A DNA stretch of 64,000 nucleotides from Moritella sp. 24 (GCF_018219155.1 NZ_CP056123.1:2365505-2429504), one strand, 5' to 3'; positions 18,849 to 28,940 are shown, numbered from the stretch's first letter. Numbers and translations are program-made. Notes: generated by a model from the sequence alone, not told the origin.

Positions 18849-20063
18849 TTACCCCTCTACTCGTTCAATAATTGTCGCAATACCCATGCCGCCACCGACA
18901 CATAACGTCACAAGCCCACGCTGTAAATGACGAGCTTCGAGTTCATCTAATAACGTGCCTAAAATAATGGCACCTGTCGCCCCTAATGGGTGACCCATCG
19001 CAATAGAACCGCCGTTAACATTGACAATATCAGCAGATATATCAAGCTCAGTCATGAAGCGCATAACAACCGCCGCAAACGCTTCATTCACTTCAAACAG
19101 GTCAATATCAGTAATAGATAACCCAGCAACAGCCAATACTTTTTTCGCTGCGGGAACGGGACCAGCCAACATCATCGTAGGATCAGAACCGACAACTGCG
19201 GTGGCAACAACTCTTGCTCTGGCTTTCAATCCCCATCGTCTACCAGCCTCTTCACTACCAAGGAGCACTAACGCGGCACCATCTACGATCCCAGAGGCAT
19301 TACCTGGTGTATGCACATGTTGAATCTGTCCCACTTGTGGATAATGGCGTTTAGCGACACTATCAAAAATAGTTCGACCAAGATGTTCAAAAGCGGGATT
19401 AAGTTTTGCTAACGAAGTGACGGTACAATCTGGACGAACAAGCTCATCTTTATCCAGTAACAACGTGCCATTGCGATCATGTACAGGAACGACAGATTGA
19501 TTAAATGCACCACGTTCCCAAGCTGCTGTAGCTCGTTGGTGAGAGCGTGCAGCAAATGCATCTACATCTTCACGGTTATAACCGTCAAGCGTTGCGATCA
19601 GGTCAGCGCCAATCCCTTGCGGCATATAATCTGTAGCGAGACTAGTTTCAGGATCCATCGACCAAGCACCACCATCACTGCCCATCGGCACTCGAGACAT
19701 AGACTCAATGCCACCAGCTATCACCAGATGTTCCCAACCAGATCGTATTTTCATTGCCGCCATATTCACTGATTCAAGCCCTGATGCACAAAATCGGTTT
19801 AGACTCACACCTGCAACGTTATCTTTCCAACCAGCGACCAGAGCAGCCGTTTTAGCAATATCAGCCCCTTGATCAGCAATCGGCGTGACACAACCTAATA
19901 CAATGTCGTCAACAGCATCAGTATCAAATCCATTTCGGGCATATAGATGATTAAGTAAATCAGCGAGTAAATTAACGGGCTTCACTTCGTGTAAAGCACC
20001 TGAGATTTTACCAAGGCCACGAGGGGTTCGAATTGCGTCATAAATGAATGCTTGCGGGATCAT
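18849..20063 (-). CDS. Thiolase (acetyl-CoA C-acyltransferase)
   Basis: A 404-aa thiolase for the last step of beta-oxidation. The acyl-accepting cysteine is in [14 protein letters not shown] (about residue 92), the NEAF segment with its His-binding Asn is in [14 protein letters not shown], the conserved His is in [15 protein letters not shown] and the second Cys is in [16 protein letters not shown] at 20063 is chosen because AGGAG lies 6 bases upstream; a GTG one codon earlier would be too close. It is the first gene of a two-gene operon with the hydratase/dehydrogenase. Confidence 0.92.
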   Translation of the reverse strand: MIPQAFIYDAIRTPRGLGKISGALHEVKPVNLLADLLNHLYARNGFDTDAVDDIVLGCVTPIADQGADIAKTAALVAGWKDNVAGVSLNRFCASGLESVNMAAMKIRSGWEHLVIAGGIESMSRVPMGSDGGAWSMDPETSLATDYMPQGIGADLIATLDGYNREDVDAFAARSHQRATAAWERGAFNQSVVPVHDRNGTLLLDKDELVRPDCTVTSLAKLNPAFEHLGRTIFDSVAKRHYPQVGQIQHVHTPGNASGIVDGAALVLLGSEEAGRRWGLKARARVVATAVVGSDPTMMLAGPVPAAKKVLAVAGLSITDIDLFEVNEAFAAVVMRFMTELDISADIVNVNGGSIAMGHPLGATGAIILGTLLDELEARHLQRGLVTLCVGGGMGIATIIERVEG

Positions 20064-20207
20064 CACTATCTCCTAGATAGAAATAAAAGAGTGCGTCATC
20101 AAGTGAATTATTACTACTGGTTACACGAGTATCTTAATGCAAACAAAAAGTTATACATTACTACAACAATAGCACAACAACTGACGAACCTTTAACCCAT
20201 GTACTTA

Positions 20208-20750
20208 TCAATATAATTGAATACTGCTCGCTGAGTTACCACTGTTATCTTCCAGCGCGACATCAGCACCACGTTCAATGAGTAATAATCGAAGCTCTTT
20301 ACGACCAAATAATGTCGCATACATAACAGCAGTCTGCCCTGCATTATTTTTCTGATTCGCATCACAATCACTTTTCATTAATGTCTTTGCAATAGTGAAC
20401 TCAGCCCTAAAAATAGCAGCCATTAAGGCTGTATTACCTTTATTGTCCTTCGCACACACATTCGTTCCCCGTTGAATCAGCGTATTAACAACTGATTTTT
20501 GACCATGATATGTCGCAAGCATTAATGCGGTATACCCTTTATTATTTTTAATATCAATCGGTAAACCAGCATTCAAGAATTCAGTTACAACCTCATTATC
20601 ACCTGTTCTCGCTGCTGCATAGTAATATGGGGTTAGATCTTCATAACCATGTTGCAAAGGTAATTCACTGGCATGTAAATTTACGATGACAAGTAAAGAT
20701 AAAATAGGAGTAATAAATAATAGTGGGATTAGGTTTTTAGGGTTTAGCAT
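20208..20750 (-). CDS. Exported ankyrin-repeat protein, catalase partner (AnkB-like)
   Basis: A 180-aa protein with an N-terminal signal peptide (hydrophobic LIPLLFITPILSLLVIVN, cut near residue 28) and four ankyrin repeats from about residue 38 to 175 (consensus pieces GYTALMLATYHGQ, GNTALMAAIF, GQTAVMYATLFGR). It follows the catalase gene by 77 bp on the same strand. The same pair is known in Pseudomonas (katB-ankB) and other proteobacteria, where the ankyrin protein is needed for full catalase activity in the periplasm. That both proteins are exported here supports a shared periplasmic role. Confidence 0.87.
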   Translation of the reverse strand: MLNPKNLIPLLFITPILSLLVIVNLHASELPLQHGYEDLTPYYYAAARTGDNEVVTEFLNAGLPIDIKNNKGYTALMLATYHGQKSVVNTLIQRGTNVCAKDNKGNTALMAAIFRAEFTIAKTLMKSDCDANQKNNAGQTAVMYATLFGRKELRLLLIERGADVALEDNSGNSASSIQLY

Positions 20751-20777
20751 ATTTTAGCACTCAATTCATTTTGATAA

Positions 20778-20814
20778 ATGCGAAAGGACCCCTTTAAAGA
20801 ACTCCCTTTCGCAT
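20778..20814 (-). other. Intergenic hairpin between catalase and ankyrin genes
   Basis: ATGCGAAAGG and CCTTTCGCAT form a 10-bp stem around a 17-base loop, with only a short T-rich run after it on the minus strand. It could attenuate transcription into the ankyrin gene or protect the catalase mRNA 3' end. Confidence 0.5.
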
Positions 20815-20827
20815 CGTATTAGTTCAC

Positions 20828-22342
20828 TTATAAACTCATTGCCATCTTTTTAACTTTAGCAAGATCACCGTTTACCGCTTTGCTTAATTCAGTACCGTAT
20901 TCAGTATCAGCTTTATAGAAAAAGCTCAGCATTTTATGTTTAACATCGCTATTTTGAACAGAGCCAAGATCACCCGATAAATTACGGATTAAATTACGCT
21001 GCTCTTGCTCAGTGAAACTACGATATAGATCACCCGCCTGTGTAAAGTTTAATTGCTTATAAATAGCACGTTGCTGCACATTACCAGTTAACGATGGCGT
21101 AGAGTGACGTGCTGATTCATCTCCAACAACACCTTCACTACTCGGCTGATAGTTAACATTAGACATTGTCGACCCCGTATTAAGCGCGCCATCTTGGTTA
21201 TAATTAACCACATTTACCACAGGACGGTTAATCGGTAGTTGCTGGTGATTAGCACCTAAACGATACATTTGCGTATCAGAATAAGAAAATACGCGGCCTT
21301 GTAACAACCTATCTTCCGACGGTTCAATACCTGGGATAAGGTTCGCAGGGGCCATTGCTACTTGCTCAGTTTCTTGGAAGAAATTAGTTGGCATTCTGTT
21401 TAATGTCATCGTACCAACTTTCGTTTCAGCAATATTGGCCCACACTTTCGTTGCATCGAGCGGATTATAATCAAAATTATTTAGATCCGATGGGCTCATG
21501 ACCTTGATATACAAGTCCCATTGCGGATATTGCTCTGCAGCAATGCTATCGTATAAGTCGCGTGTTAAGTGTTGAAAATCCTTCGACTGTACTTTAGCAA
21601 CTTCGTCAGCATCTAAATTATCAATACCTTGTAAGCTCTTCCAGTGGAATTTCACATAACTAACGTCACCAGATTCATTAATCATCTTATACGCATGAAC
21701 ACCAAAACCATCCATTTTACGGTAGCTTGCAGGCGTACCATTGTCACTATATACCCACGTCAACATATGGATCGCACCAGGCTCATTTGAAAAGAAGTCA
21801 AACACACGATTAGCGTCTTGAATATTGGTCACTGGTGATGGTTTTAACGAGTGAACCATATCTGGAAATTTAATTGCATCTCTAATAAAGAACACAGGTA
21901 GATTATTACCAACCAGATCCCAATTTCCTTCATCTGTGTAGAACTTAGTGGCAAAACCTCTTGGGTCGCGAACTGTCTCAGGACTACCTTTACTGTGAAT
22001 CACTGAAGAAAATCGCACAAATACCGGTGTTTCTTTACCTTTATCTGCAAACGGTGCCGCAGCAGTAATACCACTAAAATCAGTCGTCGCCACGAATACA
22101 CCGTGCGCGCCAGCACCACGGGGATGCACTACGCGCTCAGGAATACGTTCACGAGCAAAACGTTGTAGCTTTTGAATTAATTGCACGTCTTCTAATAACA
22201 CACTACCGTTTGAACCAGCGGTAATAGAGTTTTGGTTATCACCTACCGGAGCACCATTATCTCGAGTAAGTGTTTCTGCAGCGACATTGAAGGCAAGGCC
22301 CATACTTAAGGCAATCACTAAATACTTTTTATTAAAGTTCAT
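20828..22342 (-). CDS. Exported monofunctional haem catalase
   Basis: A 504-aa clade-type haem catalase that splits hydrogen peroxide. It begins with a Sec signal peptide (MNFNKKYLVIALSMGLAFNV, ending AAAE-like near residue 22). The distal His is in the HPRGAGAHGVFV block (about residue 77) and the distal Asn in WDLVGNNLPVFFIRDA. The proximal haem ligand Tyr is in RVFSYSDTQMYRLGANHQQ. ATG at 22342 is used; a GTG four codons earlier has no better ribosome site. A peroxide operator is not obvious, but a 15-bp palindrome lies 137 bp upstream. It forms an operon with the ankyrin gene. Confidence 0.93.
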   Translation of the reverse strand: MNFNKKYLVIALSMGLAFNVAAETLTRDNGAPVGDNQNSITAGSNGSVLLEDVQLIQKLQRFARERIPERVVHPRGAGAHGVFVATTDFSGITAAAPFADKGKETPVFVRFSSVIHSKGSPETVRDPRGFATKFYTDEGNWDLVGNNLPVFFIRDAIKFPDMVHSLKPSPVTNIQDANRVFDFFSNEPGAIHMLTWVYSDNGTPASYRKMDGFGVHAYKMINESGDVSYVKFHWKSLQGIDNLDADEVAKVQSKDFQHLTRDLYDSIAAEQYPQWDLYIKVMSPSDLNNFDYNPLDATKVWANIAETKVGTMTLNRMPTNFFQETEQVAMAPANLIPGIEPSEDRLLQGRVFSYSDTQMYRLGANHQQLPINRPVVNVVNYNQDGALNTGSTMSNVNYQPSSEGVVGDESARHSTPSLTGNVQQRAIYKQLNFTQAGDLYRSFTEQEQRNLIRNLSGDLGSVQNSDVKHKMLSFFYKADTEYGTELSKAVNGDLAKVKKMAMSL

Positions 22343-22478
22343 TTTATAACTCACTCACACTTATAATATATATTATTGAAGCGAGCAGTCTAGTGTTATT
22401 ACCTTCCGTTGTTAATACGTTATAACCTTACCGATTAAAAGGTAAAATCTATCTAAAACAATAACTAAGAGACACTCC

Positions 22479-22493
22479 CTATCAATGTGATAG
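22479..22493. promoter_or_regulatory. CTATCA-N3-TGATAG palindrome in the catalase/radD divergent region
   Basis: Perfect 6-bp arms with a 3-bp spacer. The space lies 137 bp before the catalase ATG and 86 bp before radD. It does not fit the OxyR pattern (ATAG-N7-CTAT repeats), so if it is an operator the regulator is unknown. Confidence 0.35.
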
Positions 22494-22578
22494 ACAATGT
22501 AAATGAATATCAAACTGGACTTTTATCGCTTAAGTACTGATAATCCTCCCACTAATAAATACTCAAAACAAATTAACT

Positions 22579-24294
22579 ATGCCTCTTCGCGATTACCAAC
22601 AAGCTGCTGTAGATGCCGCTTTAGCTCATTTTAGAAAATCAGATCAACCCGCGGTTATTACGCTGCCAACAGGGGCTGGTAAAAGCCATGTATTGGCCGA
22701 ACTGGCGCGTCTTGCTCGACACCCCGTTTTGATTCTTGCCCATGTAAAAGAGTTGGTTGAGCAAAATCACAGTAAATTTGAACATGACGGTTTTCAAGCA
22801 GGCATTTTTGCTGCGGGACTCGGTAAGAAGCAAGACGGGTTTAAAACCACCTTTGCTAGTGTTCAATCACTTAGTCGAAACCTCGATAAATTTGATGGCT
22901 TCTTTTCATTGCTCATTATCGATGAATGCCATCGCGTCAGTTTAAGTGAAGATAGCCAATACCAAAAAGTCATCGCCCATTTAAAAAAGACCAACCCAAA
23001 ACTGAAAGTACTTGGCTTAACCGCGACCCCCTATCGATTAGATAAAGGGTGGATATATAAGAAACATTATCAAGGATATGTCAGAACTGAAGATGAAACG
23101 CCATTCGAGAGTTGCATCTTTGAGTTACCACTACGTTATTTGGTGCAAAAAGGCTTCTTAACAACACCAACTGTTATTGATGCACCTGTTGCACGTTACC
23201 AGTTTGATGATTTACCACAAGAATATAATGAAGTACAACTCGATCAGTTTTTAGCTAAGGCCCCACGAGTCACACAGGCAATTTGTAAACAACTCATAGA
23301 ACTAGCTGCAAACCGTGAAGGCATTATGATTTTTGCTGCCAGCATTAAGCATGCACAAGAGATCTTCAAACAATTACCAGATGGACAAGCCGCAATTGTC
23401 ACAGGTAAAACGACAATTAAAGAACGTGATGAGTTGATCCGCCAATTTAAAGCTAAAGAAGTAAAGTATCTCGTTAATGTATCAGTATTAACAACCGGCT
23501 TTGATGCCCCACACGTAGATGTAATTGCCATTTTACGTCGAACAGATTCAGTGAGTTTATACCAACAAATTGCAGGACGCGGTTTACGCCTTGCTGAAGG
23601 CAAAACTGATTGCCTAATTATTGATTACGCAGGTAATGGGTTTGACTTATACCAACCTGAAATCGGTTCAACTAAACCGAACAGCAATAGTGACCTAGTA
23701 CAAGTACCTTGCCCGAGTTGTGAATTTGCCAATCTATTTTGGGGAATAACAGATGCCGATGGTGACATCATTGAACATTATGGTCGTCGTTGCCAAGGGC
23801 TAATTGAAGCGAATAATGGCAGCGAAGAACAATGTAACTATCGTTTTAAATACAAGCAATGCCCACAGTGTAATGCCGAAAATGATATTGCCGCGAGAGA
23901 GTGTCAACAATGTCACGTAGACCTGATTGACCCCGATAATCAATTGAAAAAAGCACTGCAATTAAAGGATCGAAAAGTACTACGCTGTTCGGGTATTTCA
24001 GCTCAATCGGATGGTGATAAAATCAAAGTACACTACCACGATGAAGATGGAGACACAGTCAAAGAAACCTTCTACTTTAGTAATACTAAACAACGTCAGC
24101 GATTTTTAAGTATTTTTTCTAGAACGGTCACAGGTTCAGCTGTTACAGCCACAACAGCAGAACAGATTGTATCTAATATTCAACAGTTTGTAGCGCCCGA
24201 TTTTGTAATCGCAAAAAAGGAAAAGTACTTTTGGAAAATAGAACATCGCATTTTCGATTATAAAGGGAATTATCGTAAAGCTAACCAGCAATAA
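22579..24294 (+). CDS. radD: DNA repair superfamily II helicase RadD (YejH)
   Basis: A 571-aa SF2 helicase. Walker A is TLPTGAGKS (about residues 30-38), the DEAH-type box is LIIDECHRV and helicase motif VI is QQIAGRGLRLAEGK. A zinc-binding C-terminal part shows CPSCEF, then CQGL..CNY, CPQCNAE and CQQCHVD. This layout and the start MPLRDYQQAAVDAALAHFRK match E. coli RadD (about 586 aa), an SSB-interacting accessory protein that helps process recombination intermediates. It is a single gene, divergent from the catalase operon. Confidence 0.9.
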   Translation: MPLRDYQQAAVDAALAHFRKSDQPAVITLPTGAGKSHVLAELARLARHPVLILAHVKELVEQNHSKFEHDGFQAGIFAAGLGKKQDGFKTTFASVQSLSRNLDKFDGFFSLLIIDECHRVSLSEDSQYQKVIAHLKKTNPKLKVLGLTATPYRLDKGWIYKKHYQGYVRTEDETPFESCIFELPLRYLVQKGFLTTPTVIDAPVARYQFDDLPQEYNEVQLDQFLAKAPRVTQAICKQLIELAANREGIMIFAASIKHAQEIFKQLPDGQAAIVTGKTTIKERDELIRQFKAKEVKYLVNVSVLTTGFDAPHVDVIAILRRTDSVSLYQQIAGRGLRLAEGKTDCLIIDYAGNGFDLYQPEIGSTKPNSNSDLVQVPCPSCEFANLFWGITDADGDIIEHYGRRCQGLIEANNGSEEQCNYRFKYKQCPQCNAENDIAARECQQCHVDLIDPDNQLKKALQLKDRKVLRCSGISAQSDGDKIKVHYHDEDGDTVKETFYFSNTKQRQRFLSIFSRTVTGSAVTATTAEQIVSNIQQFVAPDFVIAKKEKYFWKIEHRIFDYKGNYRKANQQ

Positions 24295-24451
24295 AATCGT
24301 TAATGGTCATGTCGAGTTAAAAATAGGCGCTAACGACCAAAATTAACACAGTCGGCTGTCACTCTTTTACGAATGTTGTCAACACAAAAAACTAGTAAAA
24401 CTACCTATTTGGTAAATATACGTAAATAATGCTGTAATATTTATAAAAGAC

Positions 24452-24479
24452 TTGATTGAGCTTATTTAACATCTAGAAT
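24452..24479 (+). promoter_or_regulatory. Possible sigma-70 promoter of the RND efflux operon
   Basis: TTGATT and TAGAAT are separated by 16 bp. The predicted transcript start would be near 24486, about 115 bases before the adaptor gene start. Confidence 0.4.
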
Positions 24480-24562
24480 GAGTAGAACAAATACATCATC
24501 TGAACGAGCTATGGTAGTTTTTTATAAGACCGGCTCAGTCTCACCTCAGAACTTACATCATT

Positions 24563-24581
24563 TTTATATCGCGTATATAAA
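24563..24581. promoter_or_regulatory. 19-bp AT-rich palindrome upstream of the RND adaptor gene
   Basis: TTTATAT and ATATAAA arms flank CGCGT. It lies about 20 bp before the start codon, immediately before the GGAG ribosome site. The form suits a TetR- or MarR-type operator, but no such regulator gene is adjacent. Confidence 0.4.
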
Positions 24582-24600
24582 TCTCGGAGTTTATTAAATC

Positions 24601-25710
24601 ATGAAAAAGTGGACCGTCGTCATGTTACTAATTGCGCTGGCCTTATTTGGCAGTGTGATTGGCTTTAATCTTTTCAAACAAAAAAAGATTGCAGAATTTA
24701 TGGCCAACAGACCAGAACCTGAGTTTCCTGTTACTGTTGTCGACACTAAGACATCAGATTGGATTCCTACAATTCAAGCAATTGGTTTCATCGAACCTAA
24801 TCAAGGTGTCGATATTGCCAATGAAGTTGCTGGTAAAATCGATAGCATCTCATTTGATTCTGGTACAAAAGTTAAAGAAGGCCAACTTTTAGTTAGTCTT
24901 GATGCTGAAGTAGAAAAAGCAAATCTGAAAAGCTCGCAAGCAAAACTAAATGCAGCTAAATCTAAATTCTTACGTTATGAAGCGCTTTATAAAAAGAACG
25001 CTGTATCAAAAGAAGCATTAGATGAATCAGAAGCGTCTTACTCTTCATTACTTGCTGATATCGAAAGCCAAAAAGCAACAATTGAACGTCGTCAAATCAC
25101 AGCACCATTCGATGGTGAAATTGGTTTACGTAACGTTTTCTTAGGTGAGTTTTTATCTGCGGGTTCATCAATCGTTCGTTTAGAAGATACAAGCGTTATG
25201 CGTCTTCGTTTTACGGTGCCGCAAACTCAAATTTCAAAAGTATACATAGGTCAAACAGTTGAAATTTTCGTTGATTCTTACCCAGAAACGGCATTCAGCG
25301 GTAAAATCAGTGCGATTGAACCTGCTGTTAACTTCCAAAGTGGTTTAATTCAAATCCAAGCTGATATTCCAAATAACGAATCACAACTTCGTTCAGGTAT
25401 GTTTGCACGTGCGAATGTAATTTTGCCAACGGTTGAAGATCAAATTACGGTACCACAAACAGCAATCACATTTACGCTTTACGGTGACAATGTTTATCTT
25501 GTTAACGAAGACGAAAATGGTGATCTACGTGTAACACAATCTGTTGTTAAAGTGGGTGAACGTATTGGTGCAATTGCTCATGTATTGGAAGGCGTTAAAG
25601 CCGGTGACAAAATTGTCACATCAGGTCAAGTACGTTTAAGTAATCACGCGAAAGTGCGTATTATTGAAAACGATACATTGACAGTGCCAGCTGAAACACC
25701 AATGCTTTAA
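24601..25710 (+). CDS. RND efflux pump periplasmic adaptor subunit
   Basis: A 369-aa membrane-fusion protein. An N-terminal hydrophobic anchor spans about residues 4-23 (WTVVMLLIALALFGSVIGFN). The lipoyl halves appear as VDIANEVAGKIDSISFDSGT and the ITAPFDGEIGLRN block, separated by a coiled-coil hairpin (about residues 97-155). Beta-barrel and membrane-proximal domains follow. No lipobox Cys is present, so it is anchored by the helix. It is the first gene of an operon with the RND permease 11 bp downstream, and no outer-membrane channel is encoded nearby; a TolC elsewhere is likely used. Confidence 0.92.
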   Translation: MKKWTVVMLLIALALFGSVIGFNLFKQKKIAEFMANRPEPEFPVTVVDTKTSDWIPTIQAIGFIEPNQGVDIANEVAGKIDSISFDSGTKVKEGQLLVSLDAEVEKANLKSSQAKLNAAKSKFLRYEALYKKNAVSKEALDESEASYSSLLADIESQKATIERRQITAPFDGEIGLRNVFLGEFLSAGSSIVRLEDTSVMRLRFTVPQTQISKVYIGQTVEIFVDSYPETAFSGKISAIEPAVNFQSGLIQIQADIPNNESQLRSGMFARANVILPTVEDQITVPQTAITFTLYGDNVYLVNEDENGDLRVTQSVVKVGERIGAIAHVLEGVKAGDKIVTSGQVRLSNHAKVRIIENDTLTVPAETPML

Positions 25711-25721
25711 TCGGAGGATAC

Positions 25722-28700
25722 ATGCGCTTTACTGATATTTTTATCAAGCGTCCTGTTCTAGCGGTATCTATCAGCTTTTTGATTGCGTTGCTTGGTGTTC
25801 AAGCAATTTTCAAAATGCAGGTGCGAGAATACCCTGACATGACCAATACGGTTGTTACCGTAACAACTGGCTACTACGGTGCCAGCGCCGATTTGATTCA
25901 AGGCTTTATTACTCAGCCCTTAGAGCAAGCGGTCGCCCAAGCCGATAATATCGACTTTATGACCTCATCAAGTGTATTAGGTAGTTCAACAATTACCATT
26001 ACGATGAAGCTAAATACCGATCCGAATGCGGCACTATCTGATATTTTGGCTAAAACGAACTCTGTTCGTTCACAATTGCCAAAAGAATCTGAAGATCCAA
26101 CCGTGACAATGTCTACGGGTTCAACAACGGCGGTAATGTATATTGCCTTTAGCAGTGATGAACTCTCTTCTAGTCAGGTAACCGATTATCTTGATCGTGT
26201 AATCAACCCGCAACTGTTCACCATTAATGGTGTTTCTAAAGTAGACATGTATGGTGGTATTAAATACGCACTACGTGTTTGGTTAGACCCATTAAAAATG
26301 GCCGCGTATGACCTTACCGCAACCGAAATTATGGGTGTGCTGAATAGTAATAACTATCAGTCTGCAACGGGTCAAGCTATTGGTGAATTCGTGCTTTACA
26401 ATGGTAATGCCGATACCCAAGTAGGTAGTGTTGAAGATCTAGAACGTCTTGTTGTATCAGCAGATAAAGGTCAAGTGATTCGCTTAAGTGACATTGCAAA
26501 AGTGTCTTTAGAGAAGAGCCATGACGTTTATCGCGCATCTGCAAATGGTAAAGAAGCCGTTGTTGCTGCCGTTAACGCCGCACCAACAGCAAACCCTATT
26601 AACATTGCTGCTGATGTATTAAAGCTATTACCTGAACTTGAGCGTAACTTACCGACTAACATCAACATGAACGTGATGTATGACTCAACAGTTGCGATCA
26701 ATGAATCAATCAAAGAAGTAATTAAAACGATTATTGAAGCAGCACTTATTGTAATCGTGGTAATTACCTTATTCCTTGGTTCACTGCGTGCCGTTATCAT
26801 TCCAATCGTGACAATCCCACTGTCTTTGATCGGTGTTGCAATGGTTATGCAGATGTTTGGTTTCTCATGGAACTTAATGACACTGCTAGCGATGGTACTG
26901 GCGATTGGTCTGGTAGTAGATGACGCGATTGTTGTATTAGAAAATATTGACCGGCACATCAAACTCGGAGAGTCCCCTTTCCGAGCTGCTGTGATTGGTA
27001 CGCGTGAAATTGCTGTACCTGTTATCGCGATGACATTAACACTGGGTGCGGTATATGCACCGATTGCGTTAATGGGTGGTATCACGGGTGCGTTATTTAA
27101 AGAATTCGCACTTACCCTTGCTGGTGCGGTATTCATTTCTGGTATTTTAGCACTTACATTGTCTCCGATGATGTGTTCTAAAATCTTATTAGCCAATGCG
27201 AAGCCAAGCAAATTTGAACAAATTGTTCATGCTTTCCTTGATCGTATGACTAACGGTTATGAAAGAATGATCAGTGCAGTAATGCACAAACGTCCGGTTA
27301 TGATTGCATTCGCTATTATCGTATTTGCAGCTATGCCATTCCTGTTCAAATTTATTCCAAGCGAACTTGCACCGTCAGAAGACAAAGGTGTATTGATGAT
27401 GATGGGTACTGCACCATCAAATGCTAACTTGGATTACATTCAAAACTCAATGAGTGAAGTTAACGCTAAGCTAAACGAACAGCCTGAAATTGCCTACGCT
27501 CAGATCTTCTCTGGTGTACCTAGCTCAAACCAAGCATTTGGTATTGCGTCTATGGTTCCTTGGAGTGAACGTGAAGCAAGCCAAGGCGAAGTTGTTGATC
27601 GTATTACTGGACTTGTTAAAGATGTACCAGGGATGTCAGTTATTGCTTTCCAAATGCCTGAATTACCAGGTGCTGGTTCTGGCTTACCTGTACAATTTGT
27701 GATTACGACACCGAATAGTTTTGAAAGTCTATTCCAAGTAGCGAGTGACGTATTAACAGAAGTACAATCTAACTCATTATTTGTGTATTCGGATTTAGAT
27801 CTTAACTACGACTCTGCAACAATGAAGATTAACATTGATAAAGATAAAGCCGGTGCTTACGGTATTACCATGCAAGACATTGGTATTACACTGAGTACGA
27901 TGATGTCTGACGGTTACGTTAACCGTATTGATTTAAATGGCCGTTCTTACGAGGTAATTCCTCAAGTTGAACGTAAATACCGTTTGAATCCTGAATCAAT
28001 GAATAGCTACTACGTACGTGCAGCTGATGGCCGCGCAGTACCACTAGGCAGCTTAATCACGATTGATGTTGTAGCAGAACCACGTTCACTTCCTCACTTC
28101 AACCAACTTAACTCAGCAACTATTGGTGCTGTACCAAGTCCGGGTGTTGCAATGGGTGATGCGATCTCATGGTTTGAAAACACTGCATCATCGATGCTTC
28201 CAAAAGGTTATCGTTATGACTTTATGGGTGAATCTCGTCAGTTTGTAACAGAAGGTAGTGCCTTGTATATGACCTTTGCGCTTGCATTGGCAATCATTTA
28301 CCTTGTACTGGCTATTCAGTTTGAATCAGCGCGTGATCCTTTAGTTATTATGGTATCTGTACCACTTGCTGTATCTGGTGCGTTAATATCACTGGCTTGG
28401 GGTTTATCAACCATGAATATTTATTCTCAGGTAGGTTTGATTACCCTCGTCGGTTTGATTACTAAGCATGGTATCTTGATTTGTGAAGTAGCAAAAGAAG
28501 AACAGTTACATCACGGTAAGAGCCGTACAGAAGCGGTAATTGAAGCAGCTAAAGTACGTTTACGTCCAATTCTAATGACAACAGCGGCAATGATTGCGGG
28601 TCTTATCCCGTTAATGTATGCTACTGGTGCAGGTGCTGAACAGCGCTTTAGTATTGGTCTAGTAATTGTATCTGGTCTTGCTATTGGTACACTGTTTACA

Positions 28701-28853
28701 CTATTCATCTTACCGGTAATTTATTCATTCCTTGCGACTGAACACAAACCATTACCGATTTTCGTTGAAGACGAAGAGCTAGAAGAAAGTGATAAACAAC
28801 ATGCGATTGAATGTGCTAAAGCAGCAGCTTGTGAAGAAAAACCAGCAAGCTAG
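25722..28853 (+). CDS. RND multidrug efflux permease
   Basis: A 1043-aa inner-membrane proton antiporter of the hydrophobe/amphiphile efflux (HAE1) type. It starts MRFTDIFIKRPVLAVSISFL, with 12 transmembrane helices and two large periplasmic loops. The proton-relay acidic pair is visible in AIGLVVDDAIVVLENIDRH (TM4) and a lysine in VGLITKHGILI (TM10). It pumps drugs, dyes or host compounds from the periplasm and membrane through the adaptor. Compared with AcrB-type pumps it resembles the MexI/VexD group. A terminator follows. Substrates cannot be read from sequence. Confidence 0.93.
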   Translation: MRFTDIFIKRPVLAVSISFLIALLGVQAIFKMQVREYPDMTNTVVTVTTGYYGASADLIQGFITQPLEQAVAQADNIDFMTSSSVLGSSTITITMKLNTDPNAALSDILAKTNSVRSQLPKESEDPTVTMSTGSTTAVMYIAFSSDELSSSQVTDYLDRVINPQLFTINGVSKVDMYGGIKYALRVWLDPLKMAAYDLTATEIMGVLNSNNYQSATGQAIGEFVLYNGNADTQVGSVEDLERLVVSADKGQVIRLSDIAKVSLEKSHDVYRASANGKEAVVAAVNAAPTANPINIAADVLKLLPELERNLPTNINMNVMYDSTVAINESIKEVIKTIIEAALIVIVVITLFLGSLRAVIIPIVTIPLSLIGVAMVMQMFGFSWNLMTLLAMVLAIGLVVDDAIVVLENIDRHIKLGESPFRAAVIGTREIAVPVIAMTLTLGAVYAPIALMGGITGALFKEFALTLAGAVFISGILALTLSPMMCSKILLANAKPSKFEQIVHAFLDRMTNGYERMISAVMHKRPVMIAFAIIVFAAMPFLFKFIPSELAPSEDKGVLMMMGTAPSNANLDYIQNSMSEVNAKLNEQPEIAYAQIFSGVPSSNQAFGIASMVPWSEREASQGEVVDRITGLVKDVPGMSVIAFQMPELPGAGSGLPVQFVITTPNSFESLFQVASDVLTEVQSNSLFVYSDLDLNYDSATMKINIDKDKAGAYGITMQDIGITLSTMMSDGYVNRIDLNGRSYEVIPQVERKYRLNPESMNSYYVRAADGRAVPLGSLITIDVVAEPRSLPHFNQLNSATIGAVPSPGVAMGDAISWFENTASSMLPKGYRYDFMGESRQFVTEGSALYMTFALALAIIYLVLAIQFESARDPLVIMVSVPLAVSGALISLAWGLSTMNIYSQVGLITLVGLITKHGILICEVAKEEQLHHGKSRTEAVIEAAKVRLRPILMTTAAMIAGLIPLMYATGAGAEQRFSIGLVIVSGLAIGTLFTLFILPVIYSFLATEHKPLPIFVEDEELEESDKQHAIECAKAAACEEKPAS

Positions 28854-28910
28854 TGCATTGATTAGGGCTAAAATAACATGTCCTAATCAATTATAATTAG
28901 ATATTCATTT

Positions 28911-28940
28911 AAAGAGGTCGCTTATGCGGCCTCTTTTTTT
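28911..28940 (+). terminator. Rho-independent terminator of the RND operon
   Basis: AAAGAGG-CGC and GCG-CCTCTTT form a stem with a following T-run. It overlaps the beginning of a longer reading of mobB, which supports the later mobB start. Confidence 0.8.

Larger units (their letters stand above)
24295..24600. other. 306-bp intergenic region before the RND operon
   Basis: No gene is seen here. It holds a possible sigma-70 promoter (TTGATT at 24452, 16-bp spacer, TAGAAT at 24474) and a 19-bp palindrome just before the ribosome site of the adaptor gene. No terminator for radD is evident. Confidence 0.5.

Noticed and set aside
22343-22578. OxyR site for catalase
   Set aside because: The available palindrome has the wrong half-site order and spacing for the OxyR consensus.
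26528-27211. 227-aa antisense frame inside the RND permease gene
   Set aside because: It is a shadow of the well-conserved permease, with Ala/Ile/Thr-rich composition caused by the opposite strand.
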